DNA from: Palsa-461 sp036844945
Lineage (GTDB): Bacteria > Actinomycetota > Acidimicrobiia > Acidimicrobiales > RAAP-2
Direction: 5' to 3'
DNA length: 64,000 nucleotides
Assembly: GCA_036844945.1 (NCBI GenBank)
Contig: DAIUEV010000008.1
Coordinates: 1 to 64,000, forward strand
The position numbers and the translations under genes are program-made. Positions within the stretch are counted from its first letter, which is position 1; each line of letters starts with the position of its first letter. Below the pieces are notes generated by a model. It was not told where the DNA came from. It saw only the letters and a list, made by a program, of their open reading frames with translations, and ran no database searches. Positions 25,446 through 34,533 of the stretch are shown here, piece by piece.

Positions 25446-25526
25446 ACCGATTCGGCAGCCCGGCTGACTCTGAGAGTCCCGTGGCTTTGCGCCCCCTCCT
25501 CGCGGAGGGTTTGCCTTTTCGTCGGT
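25446..25526 (-). promoter_or_regulatory. c-di-GMP-I (GEMM-I) riboswitch aptamer
   Basis: Read on the minus strand, the element has the GEMM-I core in order. P1 is ACCGA pairing with TCGGT at the outer ends (25526-25522 with 25450-25446). Then comes GGCAAACC, the P2 stem CCCTCC with a GCGA (GNRA) tetraloop and GGAGGG, the hallmark GCGCAAAGCCACGGG, a short P3 stem (GACTC/GAGTC) and CAGCCGGGCTGCCG. These match the known aptamer's conserved blocks, including the tetraloop and the CAAAGCC junction. It ends 72 nt before the ATG of the secreted six-cysteine protein. Confidence 0.85.
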
Positions 25527-25960
25527 GCCGGAGCACCGATTCGGACACAAAGTTACACGAATGTAGGTAGTGGTGAGGGGATGGGCCTCTGACGGTCGTT
25601 TTGGTCGTTGACCAGGGGAGACGTGCCGATGGTCTCAGCTGACCCCTCCCCATTCGGACCGCGCTGCCCTCGAAGGCGGGGGAGGTGGTCGGCGATCGCC
25701 GGTGGACGCCCTGCACGGGCCTGGTTGCGCCACCTTCTTGTTCCGATTGACGTGATCGGCAAGGCGCTGGCTGGAACGCGAAGAACTGGTTCTGTCCGTG
25801 TCGCCACTGCGCCGGATGAAAGCGCTGAGCAGCGGGCGCTGCTGGCCGATTGGGCCACACCAGTGCTACGCCTGGGAGCATCCCGGCGGTTGCTCGGGAT
25901 TGCAACGGTCAGGGTCGAGAGCGCGATCGACCCGTGGGCGGCGGACGAGGGGAGATCACG
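25527..25960. other. Divergent spacer upstream of riboswitch and acyl-CoA dehydrogenase
   Basis: The 587-bp spacer 25374-25960 contains the riboswitch; this outer 434 bp should hold the promoters of both divergent genes. A stable CGGTGC-TCCG-GCACCG-type hairpin lies next to the aptamer at about 25523-25538. No gene is supported here; open frames across it look like shadows. Confidence 0.45.
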
Positions 25961-27262
25961 ATGGCGTGGGACTTCGAGACCGAACCGGAGTTTGAAGAGC
26001 AGCTGGCGTGGATGCGCGGGTTCGTGAAGGAGGAGATCTTCCCCCTCGAGACCCTCGGATTGGACTACGAGACCACCCTGCGGGTGATCGCGCCGCTGCA
26101 GGACCAGGTGAAAGCCCAGGGTCTCTGGGCCGCCCACCTGCCACCCTCGCTCGGGGGCATGGGCTTCGGGCAGGTGCGCCTCGGGCTGATGCACGAGATC
26201 CTCGGGCAGACCCCGCTCGGACCGGTCGTCTTCGGCAACAACGCCCCGGACTCGGGCAACGCCGAGCTGCTGGCGATTGGCATCGAGGAGACCGGCCGCC
26301 AGGACCAGCGCGAGCAGTGGCTGCAGCCCCTCCTCGACGGGAAGCTCCGCAGCGCCTTCTCCATGACCGAGCCCGAGACCGCCGGCTCTGACCCGACCCT
26401 CCTGCAGACCCGGGCGGAGCGGGACGGCGACGAGTACGTGATCAACGGCCACAAGTGGTTCTCATCCAACGGCTCGGTGGCCGACTTCCTCATCGTGATG
26501 GCCGTCACCAATCCCGACGTCCACCCCTACCAGGGTTCGTCCATGATCCTCGTGCCGACCGGCACGAACGGCGTCGACATCGTGCGGGACGTGGCCACGA
26601 TGGAACACCCCGAAACCGAGTTCGGCCGCTTCGGGAACCACGCCGAGATCTACTACCGCGACGTCCGGGTTCCGGTGGCCAACCTCATCGGGCGCGAGGG
26701 CGAGGGGTTCACGCTCGCCCAGCAGCGCCTCGGTCCCGGGCGGATCCACCACTGCATGCGCTGGCTCGGCCAATCGCGGCGCGCGTTCGACATGCTGTGC
26801 GAACGGGCGGTGTCCCGCACCGCCCACGGCTCCCTCCTGGCCGAGAAGCAGACGATCCAGAACTGGGTCGCCGATTCCCTGGCCGAGATGCAGGCGGCCC
26901 GGCTCATGACCCTGCACGCGGCGTGGAAGATGGACAAGGTCGGCGCGCCGGCGGCGCGGCTCGAGATCGCGATGATCAAGTACTTCGGCGCCGGCGTCCT
27001 CTTCAACGTCATCGACCGGGCCATCCAGATCCACGGCGCGCTCGGGTTCTCCTGCGACCTCCCGCTCGAGCACATGTACCGCGCCGCCCGGGCCGCTCGC
27101 ATCTACGACGGCCCCGACGAGGTGCACCGCCAGACGGTGGCGCGCCGGACGCTGCGCAACTACGCGCCGCATCCCATCCCGAGCGAGCACATCCCGACCC
27201 GGCGGGAGGAGGCCCGCCAGCGCTTCGCGGACCTCCTGGAGCGCGCCACCGCCGACCTCTGA
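25961..27262 (+). CDS. Acyl-CoA dehydrogenase (ACAD10/11-like)
   Basis: A 433-aa FAD-dependent acyl-CoA dehydrogenase that introduces the 2,3 double bond in an acyl-CoA. Seen: an N-terminal helical domain, the FAD-binding AFSMTEPETAGSDPT, a middle beta domain with NGHKWFSSNG, and a C-terminal helical domain ending in IQIHGALGFS and YRAARAARIYDGPDEVHR. That ending is typical of the long-chain ACAD10/11-like subgroup. ATG 25961 follows a GAGGGGAG ribosome-binding site at about 25947-25954. It is followed after 14 bp by a 2-hydroxyacid dehydrogenase, probably in one operon. Confidence 0.92.
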   Translation: MAWDFETEPEFEEQLAWMRGFVKEEIFPLETLGLDYETTLRVIAPLQDQVKAQGLWAAHLPPSLGGMGFGQVRLGLMHEILGQTPLGPVVFGNNAPDSGNAELLAIGIEETGRQDQREQWLQPLLDGKLRSAFSMTEPETAGSDPTLLQTRAERDGDEYVINGHKWFSSNGSVADFLIVMAVTNPDVHPYQGSSMILVPTGTNGVDIVRDVATMEHPETEFGRFGNHAEIYYRDVRVPVANLIGREGEGFTLAQQRLGPGRIHHCMRWLGQSRRAFDMLCERAVSRTAHGSLLAEKQTIQNWVADSLAEMQAARLMTLHAAWKMDKVGAPAARLEIAMIKYFGAGVLFNVIDRAIQIHGALGFSCDLPLEHMYRAARAARIYDGPDEVHRQTVARRTLRNYAPHPIPSEHIPTRREEARQRFADLLERATADL

Positions 27263-27276
27263 GCGGGGACCGGGCG

Positions 27277-28266
27277 ATGCGGCTGCTGCTGACCGAGCCG
27301 GCGGTTCGGGCCTCCGGCGAGGCGCTCCTCGCCGCCCACACCGGCATCGAGCTCGTGGCCCTGCGGCCGGACGGGGCCGTCGTGCTCTCCGACGGGACCG
27401 AGCTCGACCGGGAGGACACCGGGGTCGAGGTGGCCTGGGCGACCTCGGACCTCTACGAGGAGGGTGGCCAGCTGCGGGCGTTCTTCGGGCTCGTCCGGCG
27501 GCTCGGCACCCTGCGGTGGTTCCAGTCCCAGGCCGCCGGCTTCGACGCGCCGATCTTCGCCGAGCTCATCCGCAAGGGGGTGCTGTTCACCAAGTCCGAC
27601 GCCCACAGCGTCCCGATCGCCGAGTTCGTGCTGCGGGCCGTGCTCGATCACCACCAGCGTCCGGAGCGGTGGGCGGCGGCCCAGGCGGCCCGACGCTGGG
27701 AGCGCCACGAGTTCGACGAGGTGTCGGGGAGCACCTGGATGGTGGTCGGCCTCGGATCGATCGGCGCCGAGGTGGCTCGCCGGGGCCGGGCCCTCGGCGC
27801 GCGGGTCATCGGGGTCCGGCGGCGCCGGGCCGGCGACGAACCGGTCGACGAGCTGGTCACCCCGGACCGCCTGGTGGGCGTCCTCGGTGAGGTCGATGTC
27901 GTCGTGCTCTGTGCGCCAGCCAACGCCTCTACGAAGCACCTCGTCGACGCGGCCTTCCTGGCTGCGATGCGGTCGGGCTCGCTCCTCGTGAACATCGGTC
28001 GGGGCTCGGTGGTGGACGAGGCCGCCCTGCTCGAGGCGCTCGACCGCGGGCCGCTCGGCGGAGCCGTGCTCGATGTCTTCGAAACCGAGCCGCTGCCCGA
28101 GGACAGCCCGCTGTGGGCGCACCCGAAGGTGGTGATCACCCCCCACAACTCGGCCCTCGCGACGGCCCGGTACCGGCGCCAGCTCGAGCTGTTCAGCGAG
28201 AACCTCGGCCGCTACCGGCGCGGCGAGCCGCTCCGGGGCGTGGTCACCGAGGCCGACCTCGACTAG
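27277..28266 (+). CDS. D-2-hydroxyacid dehydrogenase family protein
   Basis: A 329-aa NAD(P)-dependent dehydrogenase of the D-isomer-specific 2-hydroxyacid family. Seen: the dinucleotide motif GLGSIGAEVARR, the catalytic Arg in NIGRGSVVDE, Glu in DVFETEPLPEDSPLW and His in TPHNSA. The N-terminal catalytic half is divergent, as in phosphoglycerate-dehydrogenase-like and glyoxylate-reductase-like members. The substrate is unknown. It is the second gene after the acyl-CoA dehydrogenase, 14 bp apart. Confidence 0.88.
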   Translation: MRLLLTEPAVRASGEALLAAHTGIELVALRPDGAVVLSDGTELDREDTGVEVAWATSDLYEEGGQLRAFFGLVRRLGTLRWFQSQAAGFDAPIFAELIRKGVLFTKSDAHSVPIAEFVLRAVLDHHQRPERWAAAQAARRWERHEFDEVSGSTWMVVGLGSIGAEVARRGRALGARVIGVRRRRAGDEPVDELVTPDRLVGVLGEVDVVVLCAPANASTKHLVDAAFLAAMRSGSLLVNIGRGSVVDEAALLEALDRGPLGGAVLDVFETEPLPEDSPLWAHPKVVITPHNSALATARYRRQLELFSENLGRYRRGEPLRGVVTEADLD

Positions 28267-28456
28267 GCAGGGTCGTGCGTCCGGGCCGCGCCGAAGGTAA
28301 GGACTCGATAAGGAAGTCTCGGGGGGACCGTCGCCTTCATCAGATCGACGGGTTTGTCCGCACATACTCTCGCCATGGGCTCATCACCAACCGATCGAGT
28401 GCGCGCCCGTGGGGCGTCCCAACTCGGCCAGCCACCGACGCGGGAGCGATGTGGGC

Positions 28457-29011
28457 ATGCGGCTCGGGCCTGAACACCTCGGCCCGCGGGGCCTGATGCT
28501 CCTCGGGGCAGCCGGCGTGCTCGGGGTGGCCCTCGCGGTGCACGGCTACGGCAAGGGCGTCGTGGTCGCGTCCGGGACCGCCGGGGTGGTGTCCGCCAGC
28601 CAGCCACCGGCGACGACGGCCACGACCACCCCGTCGACGACCACCCCGCCGAGCAAGGCCGCCGGCTCGACGACGACGTCCACCTCGGCCGCGCCTCGGG
28701 CGCAGAAGCTCGGGCCCGCCCTCGCCTCGACCCAGTACGCGAGCTACGCGTACCAGGTCTATCCGGGGTCGCTCAGCTCGCAGGCCCAGCTGGCCCTCAC
28801 CGGTTTCACCGTCCACGTGACCCCTGGGCCGACCACCATCACGGTGAAGGTCTCGGCGACCGGTTCGGCGCCGCAGTCTTCGAACTATCCGCTCGGAGAC
28901 AAGGTGTACTTCGTGGAGACCACGTTGGGAGACGACTCGGGCGTCTCGGACTACAACTTCGGGGACGACGGCATCCTCGTGACCAACGCGGCCGGGCGGA
29001 TCGTCGAGTGA
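28457..29011 (+). CDS. Secreted or membrane-anchored protein of unknown function
   Basis: A 184-aa protein I do not recognise. One hydrophobic N-terminal segment (LGPRGLMLLGAAGVLGVALAV) acts as signal or anchor. A Thr/Pro/Ser linker (about 45-80) follows, then a ~100-aa C-terminal domain with alternating hydrophobics (FTVHVTPGPTTITVKVSATG) suggesting a beta-sandwich, ending ...NAAGRIVE. ATG 28457 is chosen because the hydrophobic segment follows it at once; an in-frame GTG at 28409 is possible. Its stop overlaps the GTG of the DoxX-like gene (GTGA), so the two probably act together in the envelope. Confidence 0.65.
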   Translation: MRLGPEHLGPRGLMLLGAAGVLGVALAVHGYGKGVVVASGTAGVVSASQPPATTATTTPSTTTPPSKAAGSTTTSTSAAPRAQKLGPALASTQYASYAYQVYPGSLSSQAQLALTGFTVHVTPGPTTITVKVSATGSAPQSSNYPLGDKVYFVETTLGDDSGVSDYNFGDDGILVTNAAGRIVE

Positions 29012-29550
29012 CCCCGCCCACCCGCCAACAGGCCCGGCGCTCCACACAGATCCAGAAGCGCCCGCCCGCCAAAGGCGCCACCCCGGCGGGGCCGACGGCC
29101 ACCGGTCGGGTCGGCAATCGACCCGCTCCCGGTCCCGCGACCGCGAGGGAGCTCGGGTCACCGGGCCACCTCGTCGAGATGGCCGGGGCCTGGGCACAGT
29201 CCGCCGCCCGGATCCTGCTCGGTCTGGTACTCGCATGGTTCGGGTACCACGAGCTCATGGCACCGGGACAATGGACCGGCTACGTCCCGATCTTCTCGCC
29301 CAGCTCACATTTCGCCCAGATCCTGGTGCTCGCCCACGGCTGGGTGCTCCTCGTCCTGGCGGTGGCCCTCGTCGCTGGCGTCGCCCCCAGGGTGGCCGCC
29401 GCGGTGTCGTCGATCCTGCTCGTCGAGATCGTGGTCTCCCTGATCGCCTCGGGCGGACTCTCCGATCTGGTGCTGCGTGACGTGGGGGTCCTCGGCCTGG
29501 CGCTCGCCCTCGTCGGTGTGAAGCAGCAGCGCTTGGTGTTGCGTCGCTGA
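29008..29550 (+). CDS. DoxX-like integral membrane protein
   Basis: A 180-aa protein with a basic, Pro-rich cytoplasmic N-terminus of ~55 residues, then four hydrophobic segments. The layout and the ARILLGLVLAWFGYHEL opening are those of the DoxX/DoxD-like family. Its role is unclear; family members occur in quinone-linked or redox membrane complexes. GTG 29008 overlaps the preceding stop, showing coupling to the secreted protein gene. Confidence 0.7.
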   Translation: MTPPTRQQARRSTQIQKRPPAKGATPAGPTATGRVGNRPAPGPATARELGSPGHLVEMAGAWAQSAARILLGLVLAWFGYHELMAPGQWTGYVPIFSPSSHFAQILVLAHGWVLLVLAVALVAGVAPRVAAAVSSILLVEIVVSLIASGGLSDLVLRDVGVLGLALALVGVKQQRLVLRR

Positions 29551-29604
29551 CCCGGCGCTCGGGTCCCGCCGGGCGGCTGGTCGGGTGCGGCGGTCGTCCA
29601 CCCG

Positions 29605-29617
29605 TAGGCTCGCCACA
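29605..29617 (+). promoter_or_regulatory. Candidate -10 box for Kelch/propeller gene
   Basis: TAGGCT (29605-29610) is followed by 7 nt and then a GTG (29618) in frame with the downstream propeller gene. This is the same spacing as the other putative leaderless starts in the window. Confidence 0.35.
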
Positions 29618-29731
29618 GTGACGCCGAGCTGGAGCCGGAGCCGACCCGGTGACGGGGGGCCTTCGGAGCCGTGGGGCCCGCCGAGGCGGCCAGTTCTGCC
29701 GAGGTGGTGGCACGGACACTCGCGCCCGGTG

Positions 29732-31816
29732 ATGGGCGTGCCCACGCCGCGGGCCCACCGGGCCGCCTGGCTCCGGCCAACCCGGCCGGTCGGACGCGCC
29801 GGGCTGGCGCTGGTTGCGCTGACCGGCCTCACCCTGGCCGGTCCGGCAGCGGCGGCCACCTCGCACGGGCACCGCGGCGGCGCTCCGGGGCGCCACCCGG
29901 CCGCCGGTCCGCCGGCCGTCGAGTCCGGGCTGCTGCCGTGGGCGCTGGCCGCGCCGATCAGTCGCGTCGTGGTCCTGCCGGCCGCCGGGGGTCAGCTGGT
30001 CCTCCTCGGTGGGTTGACGGCCGCGGGGACCTCCGCCAACGGCGTCTTCACGCTCAATCCCGCGAGCGGAGCATTGGCGTCCGTCGGCACGCTGCCGGCC
30101 GCCGTCCATGATGGCGCCGGGGCGGTCGTCGCGGGAAGCGACGTGATCTTCGGGGGAGGGTCGCCGACCACCGTGGCGACGGTCCAGGCGTTCGCCCCGG
30201 TTCCGCCCGGCGCCGCGGGCGCATCGACGGCCGGCACCGTCATCGGGGCGTTGCCTGCTCCCCGTTCCGATGACGCCACCGTGTCGATCGGTCGTACCAC
30301 CTACGTGGTCGGTGGCTACGACGGCACCAACGCCGACGTCGCCGTGCTGGCGACCACCGACGGGCGGCACTTCCGCACCGTGGCCCGGCTCCGGGTGCCG
30401 GTGCGCTATCCGGCGGTCGCCGCCACCGGCGGGAAGATCTACGTCTTCGGCGGCCAGGCGGTCGGCGGAACGGGTCAGGCCGTCGACGCCATTCAGGTTG
30501 TCGACCCCTCCACCCACCGTGTGGTCGTGGGCGGTCACCTGCCCGAGGCGCTCCAAGCCGCCGCGGCCGTGAACCTCGGCGGCGTCGTCTACCTGGCCGG
30601 TGGCTCCAGTCCCGTCCCCCAGGCGGTGACCGCGGGGGTGGGCACCACCGTGGTCGCGCCGCCTTCCTCGAGCGGCCTGAACACCGTCTCGACCATCTGG
30701 GCCTTCGACCCCCGTCGGGACCGGCTACTCGTGGCGGGCCGACTCCAAGAGCCGGTCTCCAACGCCGGAGTGGCCGTCGTCGGCGGCCGAGCGTGGATCG
30801 TGGGTGGCGAGCTCAACGGTGCGCCGGTCTCGGCGGTCCAGATGCTCCGGCCGGACGCGTCGTTCGGGACGGCGGGCGTGGCGGGGGCGGGCTCCCCGTA
30901 CTTCGGCACGAAGCTCCTCGTCGCCGACCGGGGCAACAACCGCCTCCTCCTGCTCGACCCGGCCATGCACGTCGACTGGACCTACCCGTCGGCGAGCTCT
31001 CCGCCCAACCCGTCGGGCTTCTACTTCCCAGACGACGCCTTCTTCGTGAACAAGGGCAAGGCCATCATCACCAACCAGGAACAGAACGAGACCATCGAGG
31101 AGATCGCGTATCCGTCGGGAAAGCTGATCTGGTCCTATGGCCACCCCGGCCAGCCCGGCTCGGCGCCCGGGTACCTCCACGAACCCGACGACGCCTATCT
31201 GCGGAAGAACGGCCAGATCACCGTGGCCGACGCCGACAACTGCCGGGTGCTCGTGATCAACAAGAACGGGACGTTGGCCGACCAGATCGGGACGACGGGG
31301 ACCTGTGTCCACAACCCGCCCAGCTCGATGGGATCTCCCAACGGCGACACCCCGCTCGCAGACGGCAACCTGCTCGTCTCGGAGATCAACGGTGCCTGGG
31401 TGAGCGAGTACACCCTCTCGGGGACCCTCGTGTGGACCCTGCACCCGCCGATCGGCTATCCCTCGGACCCCCAGCAGCTCGGCCCCAACCTCTACCTGGT
31501 CGCCGACTACTCCCAGCCGGGCCAGGTGTTGGAGTTCACCCGCACCGGACAGATCCTCTTCGACTACGACGTCACAAGTGGTCCCGGAATGCTGGACCAC
31601 CCGTCACTCGCCGAGCGGCTCCCGAACGGCGTGATCATGTTGAACGACGACTACGCCAACCGGATGGTGGCGATCGACCCGGTCACCCAGGCCCTCGTGT
31701 GGCAGTACGGAGTCACCGGGCACGGGGGGGCCGTTCCGGGCATGCTCAACACCCCCGACGGGTTCGACGTGCTGGCGCCCGACGGAACCACCCCAACCCA
31801 CCCCGCCACCGGGTGA
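29732..31816 (+). CDS. Secreted Kelch / beta-propeller protein
   Basis: A 694-aa exported protein with a signal peptide (about 20-43, GRAGLALVALTGLTLAGPAAAA). It carries two propeller-like halves. The first (about 50-380) has Kelch repeats (TYVVGGYDG, KIYVFGGQA, VVYLAGGSS, RAWIVGGEL). The second (about 395-690) has NHL/PQQ-like blades (LLVADRGNNRLLLLDP, ITVADADNCRVLVIN, YLVADYSQPGQVLEF). Such proteins bind ligands or partners outside the cell; no enzymatic motif is clear. ATG 29732 gives a normal signal peptide. An in-frame GTG at 29618, preceded by a TAGGCT box, would add 38 residues. Confidence 0.8.
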   Translation: MGVPTPRAHRAAWLRPTRPVGRAGLALVALTGLTLAGPAAAATSHGHRGGAPGRHPAAGPPAVESGLLPWALAAPISRVVVLPAAGGQLVLLGGLTAAGTSANGVFTLNPASGALASVGTLPAAVHDGAGAVVAGSDVIFGGGSPTTVATVQAFAPVPPGAAGASTAGTVIGALPAPRSDDATVSIGRTTYVVGGYDGTNADVAVLATTDGRHFRTVARLRVPVRYPAVAATGGKIYVFGGQAVGGTGQAVDAIQVVDPSTHRVVVGGHLPEALQAAAAVNLGGVVYLAGGSSPVPQAVTAGVGTTVVAPPSSSGLNTVSTIWAFDPRRDRLLVAGRLQEPVSNAGVAVVGGRAWIVGGELNGAPVSAVQMLRPDASFGTAGVAGAGSPYFGTKLLVADRGNNRLLLLDPAMHVDWTYPSASSPPNPSGFYFPDDAFFVNKGKAIITNQEQNETIEEIAYPSGKLIWSYGHPGQPGSAPGYLHEPDDAYLRKNGQITVADADNCRVLVINKNGTLADQIGTTGTCVHNPPSSMGSPNGDTPLADGNLLVSEINGAWVSEYTLSGTLVWTLHPPIGYPSDPQQLGPNLYLVADYSQPGQVLEFTRTGQILFDYDVTSGPGMLDHPSLAERLPNGVIMLNDDYANRMVAIDPVTQALVWQYGVTGHGGAVPGMLNTPDGFDVLAPDGTTPTHPATG

Positions 31817-31822
31817 GGACGG

Positions 31823-31850
31823 CGCGCCGATCCGGCGACGGGTCGGCGCG
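31823..31850. terminator. Terminator-like hairpin between convergent genes
   Basis: CGCGCCGA (31823-31830) pairs with TCGGCGCG (31843-31850) around a 12-nt loop. It lies 6 bp after the propeller gene's stop and 45 bp before the amidase stop. Confidence 0.5.
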
Positions 31851-31894
31851 GGAACGGGGTCCACCCGCGCCCTCGGACGAGAAGCCGTGTCCCC

Positions 31895-33304
31895 TCAGCC
31901 GACCGGGGCGAGCGCGTCGAACCCCAGCGCCGCCTCGACGGCCGCCGCCGTGCGGATCACGACCAGGTCGCCGTGGCTCGGCCCGACGAGCTGCAGTCCG
32001 ACCGGCAGCCCCGACGCGCTGAGACCGGCGCAGACGGTGGCGGCCGGTGAGCCGCTCATGTTGAACGGGTAGGTGAAGCTGACCCACGCCGGAGTGGTCT
32101 CACCGTTCACGATCCCAAATTGGCCGAGGTCGAGCGGAGGGGCGAGGCCGGCGCAGGTGGGCGTGAGGAGGATCCGGGCGTCCCCGAAGAGTTTCACGAG
32201 GCGGAGATTGACCCGATGGCACTCGTCGAGCGCGTCGGCCATCTCGCGGCCCGTCACCGAGCGCGAGCGCTCGAGCAGGTTGGCGAGACCGGGGTCGAGC
32301 CCCTCCCAGTCGCCGCCATAGCGCTCGTCCAGGCTCCGCAGGAGGTAGACGCCGATCAGCGTGATCCAGCTGGTCACGGGGTCGACGTCGAAGACCGAGT
32401 CGATCTGGACCACCTCGGTGCCGAGGGACTCCAAGACCGCGACCGCCCGCTCGCAGATCGCGAGGACCTCGGTGTCCACGGTGGCGTACCCGAGCGTTGG
32501 CGACCACAGCACCCGGGCCGGCGGGTGGGGGTCCTCCAGGGCGGCCAGCCACGAGGCCTCGGGGCGGGGGAGCGAGCGCAGATCGGTCGGCTCCGGCGCG
32601 ACGACGGTGTCGAGCGCGGCCACGACGTCGGCCATGCGACGAGCCATCGGCCCCTTCACCGACAGGCCGGGCCAGCCGGGTGGCTCGGGGCCGCCGATCG
32701 GCACGCGGCCGAGGGAGGTCTTCATCCCCGACAGCCCGCAGCACGACGACGGGATGCGGATCGACCCCCCACCGTCGGAGCCGGTGGCGAGCGGGACCAT
32801 CCCGGCCGCCAGCGCCGCCGCCGTGCCCCCCGAGGAGCCGCCCGGGGAGTGGTCGAGCTGCCACGGGTTCTTGGTCGCGCCGACGAGGCTGTTGGTCGTC
32901 ACCCCGGTCCAACCGAACTCCGGGGTGTTGGTCTTGCCCACCACGACGCAGCCCGCGGCGCGCAGCCGGGCCACGAGGACCGAGTCGTGCTCGGCCGGAG
33001 GATCGTCGGCCCACTTGGGAGAGCCGTGCGTGGTGCGAAAGCCGGCCGCGTCCTCGAGGTCCTTCACACCGATCGGCACGCCGGCGAGCGGACCCGGATC
33101 GCCGCCGCCGGCGATCACGTGATCGATCGCCGCGGCCTGATCGAGGGCGCGCTCGCCGTCGAACGACACGAATGCGTTCAGCACCGGGTTGAGCGCCTGG
33201 ATCCGGCCGAGCGCCACCGCTGCGACCTCGCGGGCCGAGCACTGCTTGGCGCGGACCGCCGCCGCGATCGACACCGCCGAGTCACGTCGGAAATCGATGT
33301 CCAT
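31895..33304 (-). CDS. Amidase-signature family amidohydrolase
   Basis: A 469-aa amidase hydrolysing C-N bonds of amides. The Ser-cisSer-Lys triad is visible: Lys in GVPIGVKD, the cis-Ser in HSPGGSSGG and the nucleophile in GSDGGGSIRIPS. The length and layout match GatA-like amidases, but with no gatB or gatC nearby it is more likely catabolic. ATG 33304 has AAGGG about 15 nt upstream. Sixteen bases separate it from the LLM oxidoreductase stop on the same strand, suggesting an operon. Confidence 0.9.
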   Translation of the reverse strand: MDIDFRRDSAVSIAAAVRAKQCSAREVAAVALGRIQALNPVLNAFVSFDGERALDQAAAIDHVIAGGGDPGPLAGVPIGVKDLEDAAGFRTTHGSPKWADDPPAEHDSVLVARLRAAGCVVVGKTNTPEFGWTGVTTNSLVGATKNPWQLDHSPGGSSGGTAAALAAGMVPLATGSDGGGSIRIPSSCCGLSGMKTSLGRVPIGGPEPPGWPGLSVKGPMARRMADVVAALDTVVAPEPTDLRSLPRPEASWLAALEDPHPPARVLWSPTLGYATVDTEVLAICERAVAVLESLGTEVVQIDSVFDVDPVTSWITLIGVYLLRSLDERYGGDWEGLDPGLANLLERSRSVTGREMADALDECHRVNLRLVKLFGDARILLTPTCAGLAPPLDLGQFGIVNGETTPAWVSFTYPFNMSGSPAATVCAGLSASGLPVGLQLVGPSHGDLVVIRTAAAVEAALGFDALAPVG

Positions 33305-33320
33305 GGAACCCGCCCAGCCC

Positions 33321-34298
33321 TTACGCGGAGGGTGACAGGCCGCGCACGGCCGCCTCGAGCTCGAGCCCGATCGGCAGCACCATGGGGGCAGGCACGGTCA
33401 CGCCGTTCTCGGCGTACCGGGCGATGGTGGCCCGGCACTGGTCGAGCGAGCCGTGGACCACCAGGTCGTCGACGGCCTCGTCCGGGATCGCCTCGAGCGC
33501 GCCGCGTCGGTCGCCCGCTGCCCAGCGCTCCCACATGCCCTCGAGCTGCGGGCCCCGTCCGAGCCACCGCTGGAACTCGGCGTAGGCCTCGACGTTCATG
33601 TACGCCGCGATCATCCGCCGTCCGACCGCCCGGGCCACGTTGTCGTCCTCGGTCGGGATCACGAAGATCCGGGCCACGACCTCCTTGTGGCCCTCGCCGC
33701 CGATCTCGGCGACCGCCTTCTTCACGTCCTCGGCGGACAGCCAGTTGAGGATCGCCCCGTCGGCCTCCCGTCCGGCGAGCGACAGCATGCCGGGCCGCAG
33801 GGCGGCCAGGTAGATGGGCGGGGTCACCTCGGGGACCCGGGCCAGCTTGAAGCCCCTCGTCTGGAAGGTCGAGAACTCCGCCTCGACGCGCTCGCCGGTC
33901 AGCGCTGCCTTCACGAAGCGCAGAACGTCGCGGACCTTGCGATAGGGGTCCTCGAAGGCGATGCCGTTCCAGCGCTGCACGATCACCTCGGAGGACGAGC
34001 CGATCCCGACCGCGAACCGGCCGGGGGCGGCGTCGGCCATCGCCGCCACGGTCTGGGCGATCAGGGCGGGCCCCCTGGTGAAGGCGGGGGCGATGGCGAT
34101 GCCGAGGTTGAGAGTGGGGGTCCAGGCTGCCGCGAGCGCGAGGGGGGTGAAGCCGTCACCCCCGTCCACCTCGGCGGACCACACGTCGGTGTAGCCGAGG
34201 TCGACCAGGAGCTCGTACCAGCGTCGGTGCTCGTGCAGGGGAACGTCGAAAGGGACGGTGATCCCGTGCCGGGTCTGGCCTGCTTCGGCGGCGCTCAT
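33321..34298 (-). CDS. LLM-class F420-dependent oxidoreductase
   Basis: A 325-aa luciferase-like monooxygenase-fold protein (TIM barrel), probably using F420 as most actinobacterial members do. Seen: HGITVPFDVP at the start, TDVWSAEVDGGDGFTPLALAAAWT, LGIAIAPAFTRGPALIAQTVAAMAD and GRFAVGIGSSS. The substrate is unknown. ATG 34298 is chosen; a further start at 34316 would add six residues. It lies upstream of the amidase on the same strand and is divergent from the D-aminoacylase-like gene, giving a cluster of amide-bond enzymes. Confidence 0.85.
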   Translation of the reverse strand: MSAAEAGQTRHGITVPFDVPLHEHRRWYELLVDLGYTDVWSAEVDGGDGFTPLALAAAWTPTLNLGIAIAPAFTRGPALIAQTVAAMADAAPGRFAVGIGSSSEVIVQRWNGIAFEDPYRKVRDVLRFVKAALTGERVEAEFSTFQTRGFKLARVPEVTPPIYLAALRPGMLSLAGREADGAILNWLSAEDVKKAVAEIGGEGHKEVVARIFVIPTEDDNVARAVGRRMIAAYMNVEAYAEFQRWLGRGPQLEGMWERWAAGDRRGALEAIPDEAVDDLVVHGSLDQCRATIARYAENGVTVPAPMVLPIGLELEAAVRGLSPSA

Positions 34299-34533
34299 GG
34301 CCGACCACTGTTGCACCGACGGTCGGTCGTCGCACGACCGGACCAGGACCGGGTCGGAGTCCGATGCCCGGTCCTAACCTCATCGACGCGGCAGTCGGCG
34401 GCCCACGGGGGTGGGGCGGCGGAGGAGGACCGCGGCCCGGCACGTGCCGATGCCAAGATCTTCACCGACGAGGTGCTGGTCGCAGTCCGGCCGCCCTCGC
34501 GGGCCGGTCCGGGCCGGCCCCTTAGGAGGAACG

